Shown here one piece after another: positions 22,298 to 32,658 of a DNA stretch of 64,000 nucleotides (its first letter is position 1; the number at the start of each line of letters is the position of its first letter). The notes under the pieces are model-generated. The model ran no database searches, was not told the origin of the DNA, and saw only the letters and a program-made list of their open reading frames with translations. A program made the position numbers and the translations under genes. The stretch comes from Symsagittifera roscoffensis. Its lineage: Eukaryota; Xenacoelomorpha; Acoela; Convolutidae. The DNA lies in contig NC_087066.1 in assembly GCF_963678635.1 (NCBI RefSeq), forward strand, positions 64,796,282 through 64,860,281. Direction: 5' to 3'.

Positions 22298-22327
22298 TTG
22301 TTCTGGCGGCAGTGGAAGACGCGCAAG
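22298..22327 (+). CDS. Exon 2: 30-nt micro-exon
   Basis: Thirty bases lie between a good acceptor (ATTTTTGTTTCAG at 22285-22297) and a consensus donor (CAAG|GTGAGT at 22327/22328). Entered in phase 1 it encodes VLAAVEDAQ plus split codons, and leaves in phase 1, so it fits between exon 1 and the EGF exon without a frameshift. Both splice sites are close to consensus and the GC content is high for the region. It would form the linker between the cysteine cluster and the EGF module. Its small size makes a chance match possible. Confidence 0.55.
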
Positions 22328-22469
22328 GTGAGTCATCCATCTCTATTCTCTTTTTGTTTCAATAAAAAAATGTTGTTCCGTCTTTTTGTTGTTTGTTTTT
22401 TTTTCTATTGCATATCTGCTCATTAAATTTTTGCAACCTAGCATGAGTGTCGATTAGCATGCCCATGTA

Positions 22470-22690
22470 CAGTGGCGGATCTAGCTAGGATTTTCTCCTC
22501 GAAGGGAAGGGGGGTGGGCGGATTTTCAAAAAATTTTCGAAAATTTTGACGACCTTTTTTTTAGGCCGACCAAATTGATTTTCCGTTTTTGGGCATTTTG
22601 GAAAATGTTGACAAAAAAAAATCGTTTTTTTTTGCGCGCGCTTCCCCTTAAACTTAGAAAAATTTTAGGGGCTGTCGGCCAAAAATCGGT
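22470..22690. mobile_element. GGCGGATCTAGG-ended DNA element fragment
   Basis: CAGTGGCGGATCTAGCTAGG, then ATTTTCTCCTCGA and AGGCCGACCAAATTGATTTT, correspond in inverse orientation to 56270-56358. There AATCAATTTGGTCGACC leads to CTCGAGAAAATCCTAGATCC and GCCCATGTGTCAG. The two together define one end of a dispersed element. No coding sequence is present. The second end could not be placed at either locus. Confidence 0.5.
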
Positions 22691-22705
22691 TTCATAAAAA
22701 GTACC

Positions 22706-22830
22706 AATAAAGAGTATAACCGATGTGGGTATAAAAGGGTATAAGTGTTTTTGGTATAACCGATGTTTTTGCTATGATCGATGTTTTTACTAGAATTGTT
22801 TTTGCTGTAATCGATAATTTTTGTCAAGAT
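22706..22830. repeat. Short tandem words GTATAACCGATGTTTTTGC
   Basis: Imperfect repeats of ATAACCGATG / ATGATCGATG / GTAATCGAT separated by T-rich spacers (GTTTTTGC, GTTTTTAC) run from about 22716 to 22825. They lead directly into the TATAATCC arm of the composite C-rich element. Confidence 0.5.
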
Positions 22831-22862
22831 AATCTATTGTTCGATTGTCTTAAAATATAAAA

Positions 22863-23245
22863 ATATATTATAAAATATTTTAATCAATTATAATCCATTT
22901 TCTTACTGAATTTAAATTCAATTATTTGCAGAAAACTTTCCACACCACTCCTACAGTATACGGTAAACTCCCCCCAGTTTACCACCAGTAAAAATCTCCC
23001 CCTCATGTTCATGAAACGTAGGGGAAGGAAGGGATAAAAATGCGGCGGGTTGGGGGTGGTAAAAGAAGCGGAGTTCAACTATTGGAATCAACTCTTAAGC
23101 CCCCCTCTCACGTTCAACCATTAGCCCCAACCAACTTCAGCGTGAGTTGAGGGTTGGATGAATAGCGGTTTTGGTAAAAAGAAACATTTTGTAACTTTGT
23201 AAATACTGACTAGAAAATGTCAATATAATCGATTATGAACCCTGG
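22863..23245. repeat. C-rich/G-rich core with TATAATCC arms (composite repeat, instance 3)
   Basis: The left arm TTTAATCAATTATAATCC is followed by AACTCCCCCCAGTTTACCAC and ATCTCCCCCTCATG. A G-rich partner (GGGGAAGGAAGGGATAAAAA, GGTTGGGGGTGGTAAAA) follows. The right arm contains TCAATATAATCGATTATG at about 23219. The order matches the instances at 1735-2520, 4245-4700 and 26110-27180. Confidence 0.55.
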
Positions 23246-23469
23246 GCGCTCGGTGCGGGTATCTAAGTAAAATTGCATAGTAGCATTTTCCAGATTCTTG
23301 TAATTCTTAACACTTAATATTGGCTGTAGAGGGCTGGGCTGAAAATCAATCAAAATAGCGAATAATCAAAACTTATAGCTTCATCTAGTTTTTTTTATTG
23401 AAAATAGCCCAGAAAAGCAAAGGGCGATAGAAACATTCGGGTGTTTTTATTTATTCAGCCCAAAAAATA

Positions 23470-23535
23470 TACCAAGCTAACATCATCCTCCCCCTCCCCC
23501 AGAGACCTTTGGGGGGATGTTAACTGGTTCTAAGT
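23470..23535. repeat. GTTAAC-type hairpin with C/G core
   Basis: CAAGCTAACATCATCCTCCC is followed within 45 bp by its inverse, GGGGGGATGTTAACTGG, around AGAGACCTTT. It resembles the hairpin at 8026-8085. A related single arm, GGATGTAACTTGATCCC, lies at about 23660. Confidence 0.5.
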
Positions 23536-23947
23536 TAGAAGTTTTCAACCAATCAGAATTGAGCATTTTACATGCAGCGCTTGTAACAAACTTAACGCGA
23601 ATTAAAGGCTGGGGTGGAAGATCTTAACTTGGTCTATCTAAGGGTGGGAAGAAGGGGGGCGGATGTAACTTGATCCCAAAAATTTAAAAAATTACTAGTT
23701 TAACGTCAAGCCAATCAAATTTCAGCGTGATCCCATGTTTTGCTCAGAATTTTAGGTCAATTTTTACCGTAGAAATTTTTCTTCCGTTTTTCGCAAAAAG
23801 TGAGGAATATGGGAGGAAAGTTAGGAAAGTGAGGTGGGTTTTTAATAATTCAGACCGATTTTACAAAAAGTTACAGCGCATGGACATCGATCGCCGATAG
23901 CATTGCTGCTCGAATAATTTGCATTACTAAATTGTAAACGGAAACAC

Positions 23948-24810
23948 AACTTAAAGACAAGGACTTAATCATTCTGAGCGGAATCCCGCGCACAAAGCTT
24001 AACGCGTTTTTTTGATAGTTTTAAAACGCGAATTGTTTATTGTCAAGTGTGAAAACTACAATCAATTGAGAGCTAGCCTATTTTCACTTTGAAACAATTT
24101 TTGTTCAGCGGGATAGTCCACCACGCATAAAGACTGCGCTTTTCGCTTTCAGCATTATGATTAAAATCTTGAAATCTAGCATAAATTAATGCAGAGCGTT
24201 TGGCCACATCGGATATTTTCAACCTCCCAAAATTTTGCATAAAAAGACCGAAGGTAACATATCTTTTGTTATGTTACTTCAAAAAGTCAATATCTTCAAG
24301 GGGTCATAAAATTGTTTATTGAAAACTGTTACTCCGATCGCCAAAAATTGACTGTATAAAAAACCACACCAAACATAAATATTCCGTTTTCGTCGAAGGT
24401 CGGAACATTATTTCTACTCACAAGTTAGCACTTGCATTTGATAACAGCAGTTCAAAATTTTTAGTCTAATGATTCCGCGTACAAATACCTGTAACGTAAA
24501 TTTTGTCGGCACATTTGTTGTGCCGCAGATTCCGCAACAAGTGAATATAGCTAGTTGTTCTGGACTCCACAGCTGTAAGTAGATTCCACAAAATGTTAGT
24601 GGACTCCGCAAATATAAGTAGATTCCGCAAAAATTGTCAGCGGAACCCGCAAATGTAAGCGGTTTCCGCAAACTGTAAGTGGATTCAGAATAATAATTTT
24701 TCTGAATTCGCATATGAACAATTAAAAGCTAGCGCTCGAATTCATATCTATAGGAATATGAAACTTAAAGACAAGGACTTAATCATTCTGAGCGGAATCC
24801 CGCGCACAAA
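23948..24810. repeat. Perfect 49-bp direct repeat 814 bp apart
   Basis: The 49 bases at 23948-23996, starting AACTTAAAGACAAGGACTTA and ending CCCGCGCACAAA, recur without mismatch at 24762-24810. The intervening sequence includes a diverged SQ fragment ending AAGGTCGGAACATT (24395) and the first GATTCCGCAAA minisatellite. A perfect long match in otherwise diverged DNA suggests a recent duplication or insertion between repeats. Confidence 0.75.
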
Positions 24811-25575
24811 TCTCAAAACATTTTTTAACTGAATTTGTGGATATCACCTTTTAGTATTCTGGAAATACAACTCCCAAATACTTATTTTGGAAGCATAACG
24901 CCGAATAAATTTAAAATTTGTAGTCATTGGGTTGAGAGTGTATGGAAATACAAAACACAGCATATCGCCAATTTAAGTCAGTATTTGTGATTGCGTCAAT
25001 CCCAAGTACTGATTTTGGAAGCTTAACGCCGAATACGAATAAATTCAATGTTTCTAGTGATTGGCTTGAGATTGTTTGGAAACACAATGCACAGCATATC
25101 GCCGATTTACGTCAGTATTTGGGTTTCCATCAATCCCAAAATTGGATGATCTAGTAAATTCCGATTCTAATGAATTGAGATCGAAGTCGAGATCGAAGTT
25201 GACAGGATTTGAGATCGAAGTTGGGTTGACATGAATTGAGACCAAACGTTTGGTATTTCAACTGGTAGTAGATCAATTTAGTAATTCAGATTGATTTTTT
25301 TGGTGGCCATTGATTAAAACATATAATTTTAAACGCTTTGCTTTACATATACATATATGTAAACGGAATCCGCAAACAAAATGCGAATTCTACTTACATT
25401 TTGCTGATTCCACTTACAACTGGTGGAACCCACTTACAATTTGCGGGTTCCGTCTACAGTGGTGGAATCTGCAACAGCTCAGTTAAACTATAAAAATGTC
25501 TTACTATTCGTTTGTGGGTTCCACAAATTGCTCTGGATTCCGCAAATACGGTTGCGGATTCCGCAAAATTGCCTA
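24520..25575. repeat. Inverted minisatellite arrays with GATTCCGCAAA units
   Basis: From 24520 to 24690 about seven units of roughly 21-23 bp have the form GTAAGTGGATTCCGCAAAAT, with variants GGACTCC, GGAACCC and GGTTTCC. From 25370 to 25480 the same unit occurs in inverse orientation (ATTTTGCTGATTCCACTTAC, then AACTGGTGGAACCCACTTAC). At 25510-25575 forward units return (GATTCCGCAAATACGG). The arrays flank about 700 bp and could form a large cruciform. The plus-strand frame at 25496-25711 merely translates the repeats. Confidence 0.65.
24873..25138. repeat. 128-bp tandem duplication
   Basis: The segment starting CAAATACTTATTTTGGAAGC, with CATAACGCCGAATAAA and CACAGCATATCGCCAATTTA, is repeated with about 85% identity by eye, starting CCCAAGTACTGATTTTGGAA. 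It has two copies and no coding meaning. Confidence 0.65.
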
Positions 25576-26109
25576 TTGTTGGAGCAATTTTGAGCGGTAC
25601 AGTGTTTTAGGTGTTTGTTTCTGGAATCGAAAACAGCAAAGAAAATCAAAGAAAATTAGCCAAATTGCAGATTCCGCGACAAGTTCGATTTTGGCCTGTT
25701 GCGGAATCTAATTACAATGCACAGAAAGCACGGTTTGGCCTCGTAATGAATATTTGCGACCAGTCAAGGAGTCGGAACATTTAGGGCTTTGCCCCGATAT
25801 ACGAACGGTGTTGATACTTGTTGTTTGCGCAATGCAAAATTTTTTTTTCATTTTTTGACTTCCACTTTTGTGAAAAAGTTGGACGCATTTCCTTCCAAAA
25901 TCATGTTCATCGCGGAAAAACCGAACGACAGAAAAAAAACATGAAAAATACAAACTGATTAAGAAAGAATCTCAATTGCATAGCACAATTGACAATTCAA
26001 GCTAGCAAATCATTTTCGGCCGAGTAGAAAATCAACTATAAGCCCAAGCGTAGCCCGCACTGGAGTTCCATGGATATTAATCAATTACATTGTCATTTTA
26101 TAGTCAGTA

Positions 26110-27180
26110 TCTATGAAATTACAAAAACAATTGATTATAATCCATAAAAAAATGGATTATAATCCATTATTTTTAAAATTAATGTAATCCATTATAAACG
26201 ATATTAATTCATAAAAAATGGATGATATTTCTTATATTTCTTATGCCAATATAATCCCTTTTAATCGGTTATAATCAACTATATTGGATTTTTTCGAGAG
26301 GCTAGTCATGAAATTTACCACTTTTTCTCAAAGTTATTGCTTTTCCTGTTTAGTGCAGTTGCTACATATTAGATTTCAGAAAATGTTACATTTCACTTTT
26401 CAGTTTTTATAATAATTTTGGTCTTATATACCCCGTTTACCCCCTCCCTGTTTACCCCCTCCCCCTTGTTTACCCCCTCCCCTATTTACACCCCCCCCCC
26501 CGTTTACTCCCCCCTCCCACCTCCCACCTCCCTACCAGTTTACCACAACCTCTATTCGCCCCCCCCCCTTGATGGGCAGTTATTTATTGGGGTAGAATTT
26601 GGGAGAGGGTTTTTTTTACTCCCTTCCCAAAATTAACCCTCGTCGATTTAACCCTCCTTCATCTTAGTTTAACCCCCCCCCCCTGTTTACTGAACGTTGG
26701 GTCGGGAGGGGGGATAAAAATAAGGGGGGAGGGTAACCTGAACATCTGAGTCTACTTCCTCCCCCGTCCACGTTCAAAATAGTAAACAAACGGGGGGGGG
26801 GCTGGGGTGTAAATTGTAAACTTGGGGGGGGGGGGGGGGTAGGGATAAACTTTAGTAAACATAGGGGTGGGCGTAGGCATAAATTTAGGGGATTGAAGGA
26901 GGGGGTTTGGGAAAAAGCTGATGGGGGGTGGGGTTAATTCGAGTAGGTTTAGATTGCGAGTAGGCCGTGAGTAACGCAGAAATGTTGCAAGTTTTGCAAA
27001 TGATTTTGCAAAAAATGGTATAGAATATAATCAGTTTTAATAAATAATAATGGATTTTGAATGGATTATAATCCATTATAATGGATTTTAATGGATTGTT
27101 TCCTACGACAATAGTCGACTATAATGACAATATAATCGATTTCGTGGTCTAAATTTGCCACAATAATGGATTATAATGAC
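26110..27180. repeat. Composite repeat with long poly-C and poly-G halves (instance 4)
   Basis: The left arm (26115-26290) is a field of ATTATAATCC words. The C-rich half (26430-26680) repeats GTTTACCCCCTCCC-like units about ten times. The G-rich half (26700-26940) repeats GGGGGGATAAAA / TAAACTTGGGGGG and includes a run of 17 or more G at about 26825. The right arm (27010-27180) again has GGATTATAATCC words. The halves are complementary enough to form a long hairpin and hold many G-quadruplex-capable runs. The proline-rich plus-strand frame at 26418-26636 is a translation artefact. Confidence 0.65.
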
Positions 27181-28134
27181 AACATTTTAGACAACAACTT
27201 TCCGTCAATATCCACGGAACTCCGGTTCTAGAGAGTGCTAGAAGCGATATTTGAAGGCAGAGATCAAATTTTTTCGAGGACTTTAGCAGCCAAAATTGTA
27301 AATTGCTAGCATAAATTGAATTGCTTAACTTATACATAAAATTAAAAGTTTGTAGCAAAAATTCACAAGTCACATCGATCTCGCTTAACGTTATTTTTAT
27401 TTTTTTTTTTCAAATTATCCCACACGGTATGTAATGTTCAAAGTGATATATTTTGCATATAGCAAAGTATTGAATATACCAATGTGCATGCCTCAATCCA
27501 ATCAATCCAATTTTTCTAAGGCAGAATAAACCTCCGCTTACTCGTTAAAAGCACGAATTATATCGAGCGTTTATTGTCCCAAATTGGTCAAATTGGCCAA
27601 ATTGGCCAAATTGGCAATTTTTAAACCCTATAACCTTACAAAAAACGATCACAGGTGAAATAGCTTTTTGAATTTGATATCAAGACTACAATAACTTTTG
27701 AAAATAATACGTTAAAAAGTGTGCAGTTTTTTGGCAGATGAAGGTTTATTTTGGAAAAAGTTAGTTCGCGACAGTGTAATTTTTTTTGATTCAGAATTTC
27801 TGTAAAATCACTGGGATTTCCTAAAGGTACTTTAGCAGTAGTCTAGGCCTAGTTTTTCTGGACTTTTTTTCATAGTACACCAATTGAACTATTCAAGTTT
27901 TTCGTCGATCGGCTACTAAGCGAAGTATAGAATTTAAGTGCGTTTTTCAAAGGTTTATATATCAGAAATATATCTCCTGGCAGGGTTCCTGAAACACTCC
28001 TGCCATGAAATTTAAGACTGCCTTGCACCCCCTTAAAATCTTGGCAGGAACTCCACCGTGTTCCCCTGGCTGGGGAACTCGGGCCACCGCGAACAAATAT
28101 TTTTAATTTGATTTGCAAAAGACTTTTTTTTTAG
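27181..28134. other. Intron sequence before the EGF exon, with a diverged SQ fragment
   Basis: A SQ fragment is recognisable at 27530-27720 through CTCCGCTTACTCGTTAAAAG, the triplicated GGCCAAATT word and CAGGTGAAATAGC. The remainder shows no gene. The minus-strand frames here have no family similarity. Confidence 0.5.
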
Positions 28135-28164
28135 ATTTACAAAATTTAATTTCTGTTCCAAAAG

Positions 28165-28290
28165 GTTTAGACGCTTGCACCAGTGGAGCCCATAATTGTG
28201 CCCCGACAGCCACTTGTCTTGCAGATGGCCCTCGCGACTTCTCCTGTCATTGTCCTCCGGGGTTCGAAGGTGACGGAATCTTCTGCACAG
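28165..28290 (+). CDS. Exon 3: EGF-like module
   Basis: The exon encodes GLDACTSGAHNCAPTATC, LADGPRDFSCHC and PPGFEGDGIFC, with six cysteines spaced C-x6-C-x5-C-x9-C-x-C-x10-C, an EGF-like fold of the type with GFxGDG before the last cysteine. There is no clear D/N-x-D/N calcium-binding start. It is a symmetrical phase 1-1 exon, typical for shuffled extracellular modules: acceptor CCAAAAG at 28164 and donor CACAG|GTATGT at 28290/28291. A stronger upstream acceptor, GACTTTTTTTTTAG at 28134, keeps the same phase and would add ten residues, so the exact 5' edge is undecided. Confidence 0.85.
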
Positions 28291-28578
28291 GTATGTCATT
28301 TGGTTGCCCGGAAAAATTGAAGGAAAATTGAGGAATCGGAAGTTATGGATAGCTAAAAGCTGATTCATATAGTTCATTGTACTGATTTTATGAGGATGAT
28401 GGATAGAAAACCAACATTTGTATGATCAATCGTACAATGTTCACATATTGTCCCCTCCCCGTGAATCAATCAGGAAAAAAACTCTGAGCATGGCCTAGAT
28501 TTATGCAAAATTAACAGTTTTATAAAAGGAAATTTATTGAAAACACATTTCTTTAGGTATTTAACAGCAGTCAAATTC

Positions 28579-28864
28579 TGTTGAGGTCAGACCATCTCAA
28601 GGTCAGACAGATTAATTTAATCGTAGTTAATACTGATTAAACTCAGACAGGGTCAACTAGTGATCTCAAACTAATTAATTAGTCAGTAATTAATTAACTG
28701 GTACTTTTGTGATGCTTAGTTTGTCATGTCATTTATATTCACTTTTTTCAATTCATTCTTCTACAATCACTACCTCTTCTCAATTCACAGTTCAAACGTC
28801 AGATTCTATCTCAGTCTCTAACCCCATCTCTTAATCCTAGTTGCTCTAACTCTCAATCTTAACA
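28579..28864 (+). repeat. Ty1/copia 5' LTR
   Basis: It begins TGTTGAGGTCAGACCATCTC and ends CAATCTTAACA, 286 bp with TG...CA ends. It is matched along its whole length by 34318-34604, with scattered substitutions. Immediately downstream, GGTTATGGGCTCAG (28865-28878) fits an initiator-tRNA-Met-type primer-binding site as used by animal copia elements. No convincing 5-bp target duplication was found (AATTC left, ACTCA right). Confidence 0.85.
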
Positions 28865-28943
28865 GGTTATGGGCTCAGATTTCTGATTTTTTTCTTGTGT
28901 TTTTTTGACAGAGCTTATAGCTTATAGCTAGCAGCCTTAAGCA

Positions 28944-29278
28944 ATGATGGACTGGAAACTGGCGGCTTTTAGTGGAAATCCTGAAGATTTTCCTGCTTGG
29001 TTGACGAAGTTTGTGGCGCTAATGCACACTAGGGGCCTGTTCAGGACAGTGATGGGCAATGATGATCTGCCAGAGGCTGAGACTATTCTCCCGGAGAGTC
29101 CGAATGCTGATCAGCAGGCAGCCTACGATACCAAGATGCAGGAGCGAGCAGCGTTGATCCAGCAGAGGAAAGACAATCGAAACTCTATGCGGTCCCACCT
29201 GGCTCTGGTGCTCAACAACGCCACTTTGACGTACATAAAGAACGACTGCGGGGAAACCGGTGGCTATGGCGATGGGAC

Positions 29279-29282
<4 letters not shown>
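28944..29282 (+). pseudogene. Copia gag, N-terminal part
   Basis: The frame from ATG 28944 reads WKLAAFSGNPEDFPAWLTKF, then LMHTRGLF, and later RNSMRSHLALVLNNATLTYI and GDGTK. This is the copia gag pattern 'l.G.nf..W...m...l' and '...aw..I..sl......i......ta...W..L'. The frame is cut immediately after GDGTK by the LINE tail. The protein resumes beyond the insertion at about 31856 with VDKFNKSLQEKFCIVEM. Confidence 0.8.

Positions 29283-29336
<54 letters not shown>
29283..29336. repeat. (TAG)18 microsatellite, 3' tail of the LINE
   Basis: Eighteen perfect TAG triplets (CTA on the minus strand) lie exactly between the interrupted copia gag and the 3' end of the minus-strand LINE. Simple-repeat tails of this kind are common at LINE 3' ends. 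They cause the poly-leucine artefact in the minus-strand frame at 29019-29447. Confidence 0.85.
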
Positions 29337-29895
29337 GTCAGTCTTTAGAGCTACTGGCTCAAGGATTTGCACCCCACAGTTTTGGTCATTTATTTTTTCT
29401 GCATAGGATTGCAATTGCCACAATTGCAGATGATTCTCCATGTGCATGAGTTTATTTCACTATCTTGTTCAAAAAATGTCCAGTAGATTTTTGTTAAAAC
29501 CGGCTTCGTCAGCTCGCCAATCTCGTAGTTTGTTTTCTTCGTAAAGATGTTTAACAGTCTGCTAGATCTCTTCCAGAAGTTTTCATCGGTTTTTTTTTGT
29601 TCTTGTTTTTCAATATATATTTGATTACCGCTGGTTTGTTTTGTTTTGACGTCATTTCCAGGGTTGTTCTTTATTGATAGGGGATTTCTGATATTATAGT
29701 TTCCTTGCATGATGGATAGTAAGAGTAGGGCATGGTGTAGTTCAAAGTACATAGATATAGGCAGGATTTCTAGCTGTTTTAATCTATTTTTGTAAATTTC
29801 CCATATACCAAGTAGCCATGAGGTGGCCCTATTTGGATTTTTTCGATATCCCTCATTTCACCTTTGTTTGTTGACCATGCCTGAGATGCGTATGC

Positions 29896-30845
29896 TTATA
29901 CAGGGACTCCATACCCCTTGTATGCGTTCAATTTTATATATTTGTTTGCAAGTTTCGATACGTTGCATTTTAGAAAATAGAAAGCTCTCCAGGCTTTGGA
30001 ATATCTTTTATCACAATTTGCTTTCCAATTTAAGTTCTTCGCCATTATAATAACTAGAGCTTTTTGTTCTTTTTTACAACTTAGGCGATTGGTATTTAGC
30101 GTCAAATTATCAATTTCGAATTTCGTTTTGATTGGTAGTATATAGCATTTATCACTATTGAGCTTCATTTCGTTGTCTGAGCACCATTTTTCGATTCGAT
30201 TTATGTCTTCTTGTAGAGTATAAGGGTCAGTAATTACAAGTTTGAAATCATCTGCACACCCAAAGGATTCTCTGTTTTTAATTATAGTTGGTAAATCATT
30301 AGGGGTCCAATGATTGACCCCTGTGGCACACCACTAGTTACTGATGCTGTTGGGGAGCGTTTATCATTTATTTTCACATATTGTCCCCTGTTTGTTAAGT
30401 AACTTGCAATGAGTTTCACGAAGTTTCCGCCAATTCCAAATTGTTGTATTTTATCAAATAATTTTTGGTGAGGATCGCTGTCAAATGCTTTACGAAAATC
30501 TCGGTAGAGAACATAAAGTTCCGTTTCAGTTGAAAGGTCATATTTTTGGTACAGATGGTCAAGAAATTGTAGAAGTTGAGTCATCACCGATCACATTTTA
30601 CAAAAACCGTGTTGGGCTTCATGCAAGTGTTTGTTGATTAGATTATAAAATTCATCAAAGATAAGTTTCTCTAGTATTTTTGATACATTGCAAAGAAGGC
30701 TTCTTGGCCAGTAATTCTTTATTTGTGTTTTTTTTGCGTCCTTGAAAATTGGGACTACTTCACTGATTTTCCAATAAATGGGGAAAAATCCTTTTGCTAT
30801 GACAGTTTTGAAAACAAGATAGAGTGATTTTGATAGAGATGGCAA
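29896..30845 (-). pseudogene. LINE reverse transcriptase remnants
   Basis: 30845-30591 reads GFFPIYWKISEVVPIFKD, IKNYWPRSLLCNVSKILEKL and EAQHGFCK, matching 'fP..wK.a.v.PifKkg....nyRPIsLl..ysKilEkii' and 'qhGFr...s'. 30587-30282 reads YVLYRDFRKAFDSDPHQKL (YxDfsKAFD, first catalytic Asp kept) and SGVPQGSIIGPLM. At about 30250 the minus strand gives CADDFKL, corresponding to FADDtkL with both aspartates. 30168-29896 is the thumb-side region (MKLNSDKCYILPI). Stops between blocks show decay. Confidence 0.85.
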
Positions 30846-31855
30846 ACTTTTTAGGATAAGATTTCCGATGTTGTCAGGCCCACAGGCCTTACTGGTATCA
30901 AGGTTCGAGAGAATTTGGACAATTTGTTTTTTTTTGTTATAACTATTTTATTATGGACATTGTTTTCGTAATTTTGATTTGCATTTAGTTGATAATCTCT
31001 GATAAGACACTGCAGAACAAATTATTGAAAGCTTATTTTTTTTCATTATAATTTTAAGCTTGATTGTTTCCGAAAAACATAAGGTCAGGAAAACGACTGC
31101 CTTTGTGGATTGATTGAAGATATTTTAGCCGTTCAGAAAACTTTTTCCCTATGAAAAAATTTTTTTCATAGTCTGCTTGATCTTTTGTTAAGCTTTTGCG
31201 TAGCAGAGCTTCTTTCTTTTTTAGTTTTGTGAGGCCGCTTAGATTGTTTCTGTTTTTCTGTTCAATTTTGCGTTTTAATGTGGAAATAACTTTATTTGGT
31301 GTGATGTGGTACTAGACACCCAATTGGGGAGATTCTTTCTGTGGCTTGTTACTCTGGGTACATTTTCTTCAATGATCTTGTAAAGCCATTTATAACATTG
31401 ATTCACAAGCTCGTCGAGATTACTATAACAGTACGGAAGAAATTGTTTATCTAATAGAATTTTATTTATTGCATTCCAATCGGCTTTATGAAACGCAAAC
31501 CGTTCATTTGTATTGTATTGGTTACTTCCTTTCCAGTGTGAATTGTTATAGTGTATGCTAAATAATCAGATCTGTATGACTTGTTGAATTCGTTTTGCGT
31601 GGTGTAGTTCAGTAAGATATTTGGATTATTTGTCAAAAATGTATCTAATTGTTTTTCATTGTTTTGAGATAAACCTTCCTTAGAGTCATTTTCGGAGAGA
31701 AGATTAAGGACATTCAGCTCGTAGCAGTCGTTTGGGTCCTTTGCCTCGCAATTTGCGTGTACGAAGTTTATTTCGCCTGTTATGACTAAATTATTACAAT
31801 TTTCGTTTTCGCTAATCGCTATAAGTTCATTTATTAGATCGAGGATTCGTTGTTG

Positions 31856-32658
31856 ACAAATTCAATAAGTCGCTTCAAGAGAAGTTTTGCATTGTAGAGA
31901 TGCCGACGGTGGTCAGTCTAGTAGGTCAGCTTGTGAAGTTGCGCCTAGGGTCAGAGGAGAATCTGGACGACTACTTCGTTCGCAGTCAAGAGCTGATGAA
32001 GCGGTTGAAGGAAGCTGGAGAAGCAATCACGGACACACTGTTCAATGCTTTGGCAATCAATGGGCTGCCTGACAGCTATGAGTATTTTTTGTTGCAAGAG
32101 AGCTTTCAACCAGCCAAGACGTTTCCAGAACTGAGAACATGCTTGAGGAACTACGATGACTCGAAGAAGGCTCAATGTGGAGAAAGGACTGGATATGATC
32201 TTATAGCCATGCAAGCTGCGAGGAAGAAGAAAGGAGTTCAAGTAGTGGATGCTATGTGTGCGCTCAGAAGGGTCATATGGCGAAGGACTGCAAATCCACA
32301 AGTGACAGCGGACAATCCAGTGCTCGAGGCAGTGGGGTCGAACGAGGCAATTGGGCCAGGAGCAAAGAAGCAAGAGTGCTTCAAATGTGGGCAACATGGA
32401 CTTTATGCAAGGGAGTCCGAGCAGGGGAAGACAGTGTTCTTCAGTTGTTGCGCTGCAACTTTAATGAAGGGAGACGACCTCATTGTGTATAAGGGATGCA
32501 CTGATTATGTGGAGCGCGACAGGGCTGTCTTTTCCAGCTTTGAGAGCTGGAACGAATCGACAACTGTGGAGAAACAAAACGGCACGCTGTTAAAGATTGA
32601 GGGCACAGGATCAGTGGAAGTGGAGATCATGGACTGCCATGATGGTGTGAGGAGCTAG
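31856..32658 (+). pseudogene. Copia gag C-terminus, zinc knuckles and protease remnant
   Basis: GQLVKLRLGSEENLDDYFVR, LFNALAINGLPDSYEYFLLQ and TFPELRTCLRNYDD are typical copia gag. A CAQKGHMAKDC knuckle (frame at 32256) and ECFKCGQHGLYARES show zinc-knuckle sequence split over two frames. Then YKGCTDYVERDRAVFSSFES occupies the position of 'DSGat.Hm....f..f': the catalytic D-S-G of the copia aspartic protease is replaced by Y-K-G. The frame ends at 32658 before integrase. Confidence 0.8.

Larger units (their letters stand above)
22328..28164 (+). other. Intron 2 of the secreted gene
   Basis: About 5.8 kb. It contains a GGCGGATCTAG-ended repeat (22470-22690), ATAACCGATG tandem words (22706-22830), two C-rich/TATAATCC composite elements, a GTTAAC hairpin (23470-23535), a duplicated 49-mer, minisatellites at 24520-25575, a 128-bp duplication, and a diverged SQ fragment near 27530-27720. 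No further exon was recognised. Confidence 0.6.
29283..31855 (-). mobile_element. 5'-truncated Jockey/CR1-type LINE nested in the copia element
   Basis: On the minus strand, starting at about 31855 inside the endonuclease domain, there is NNLVITGEINFVHANCEA (the 'viGDFN.p...w' block), then spacer, reverse transcriptase (30845-29896), a C-terminal region (29752-29390) and a (CTA)n tail. The truncated 5' end against a complete 3' end, and a simple tail, are hallmarks of target-primed insertion. No target duplication is apparent. Numerous frameshifts make the copy inactive. Confidence 0.85.

Noticed and set aside
26418-26636. Proline-rich plus-strand frame resembling a structural protein
   Set aside because: Produced by C-rich tandem repeats; the complementary G-rich half gives equally meaningless frames.
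29019-29447. Minus-strand frame with a poly-leucine run
   Set aside because: The run is the (TAG)18 tail of the LINE and the rest is antisense to copia gag.
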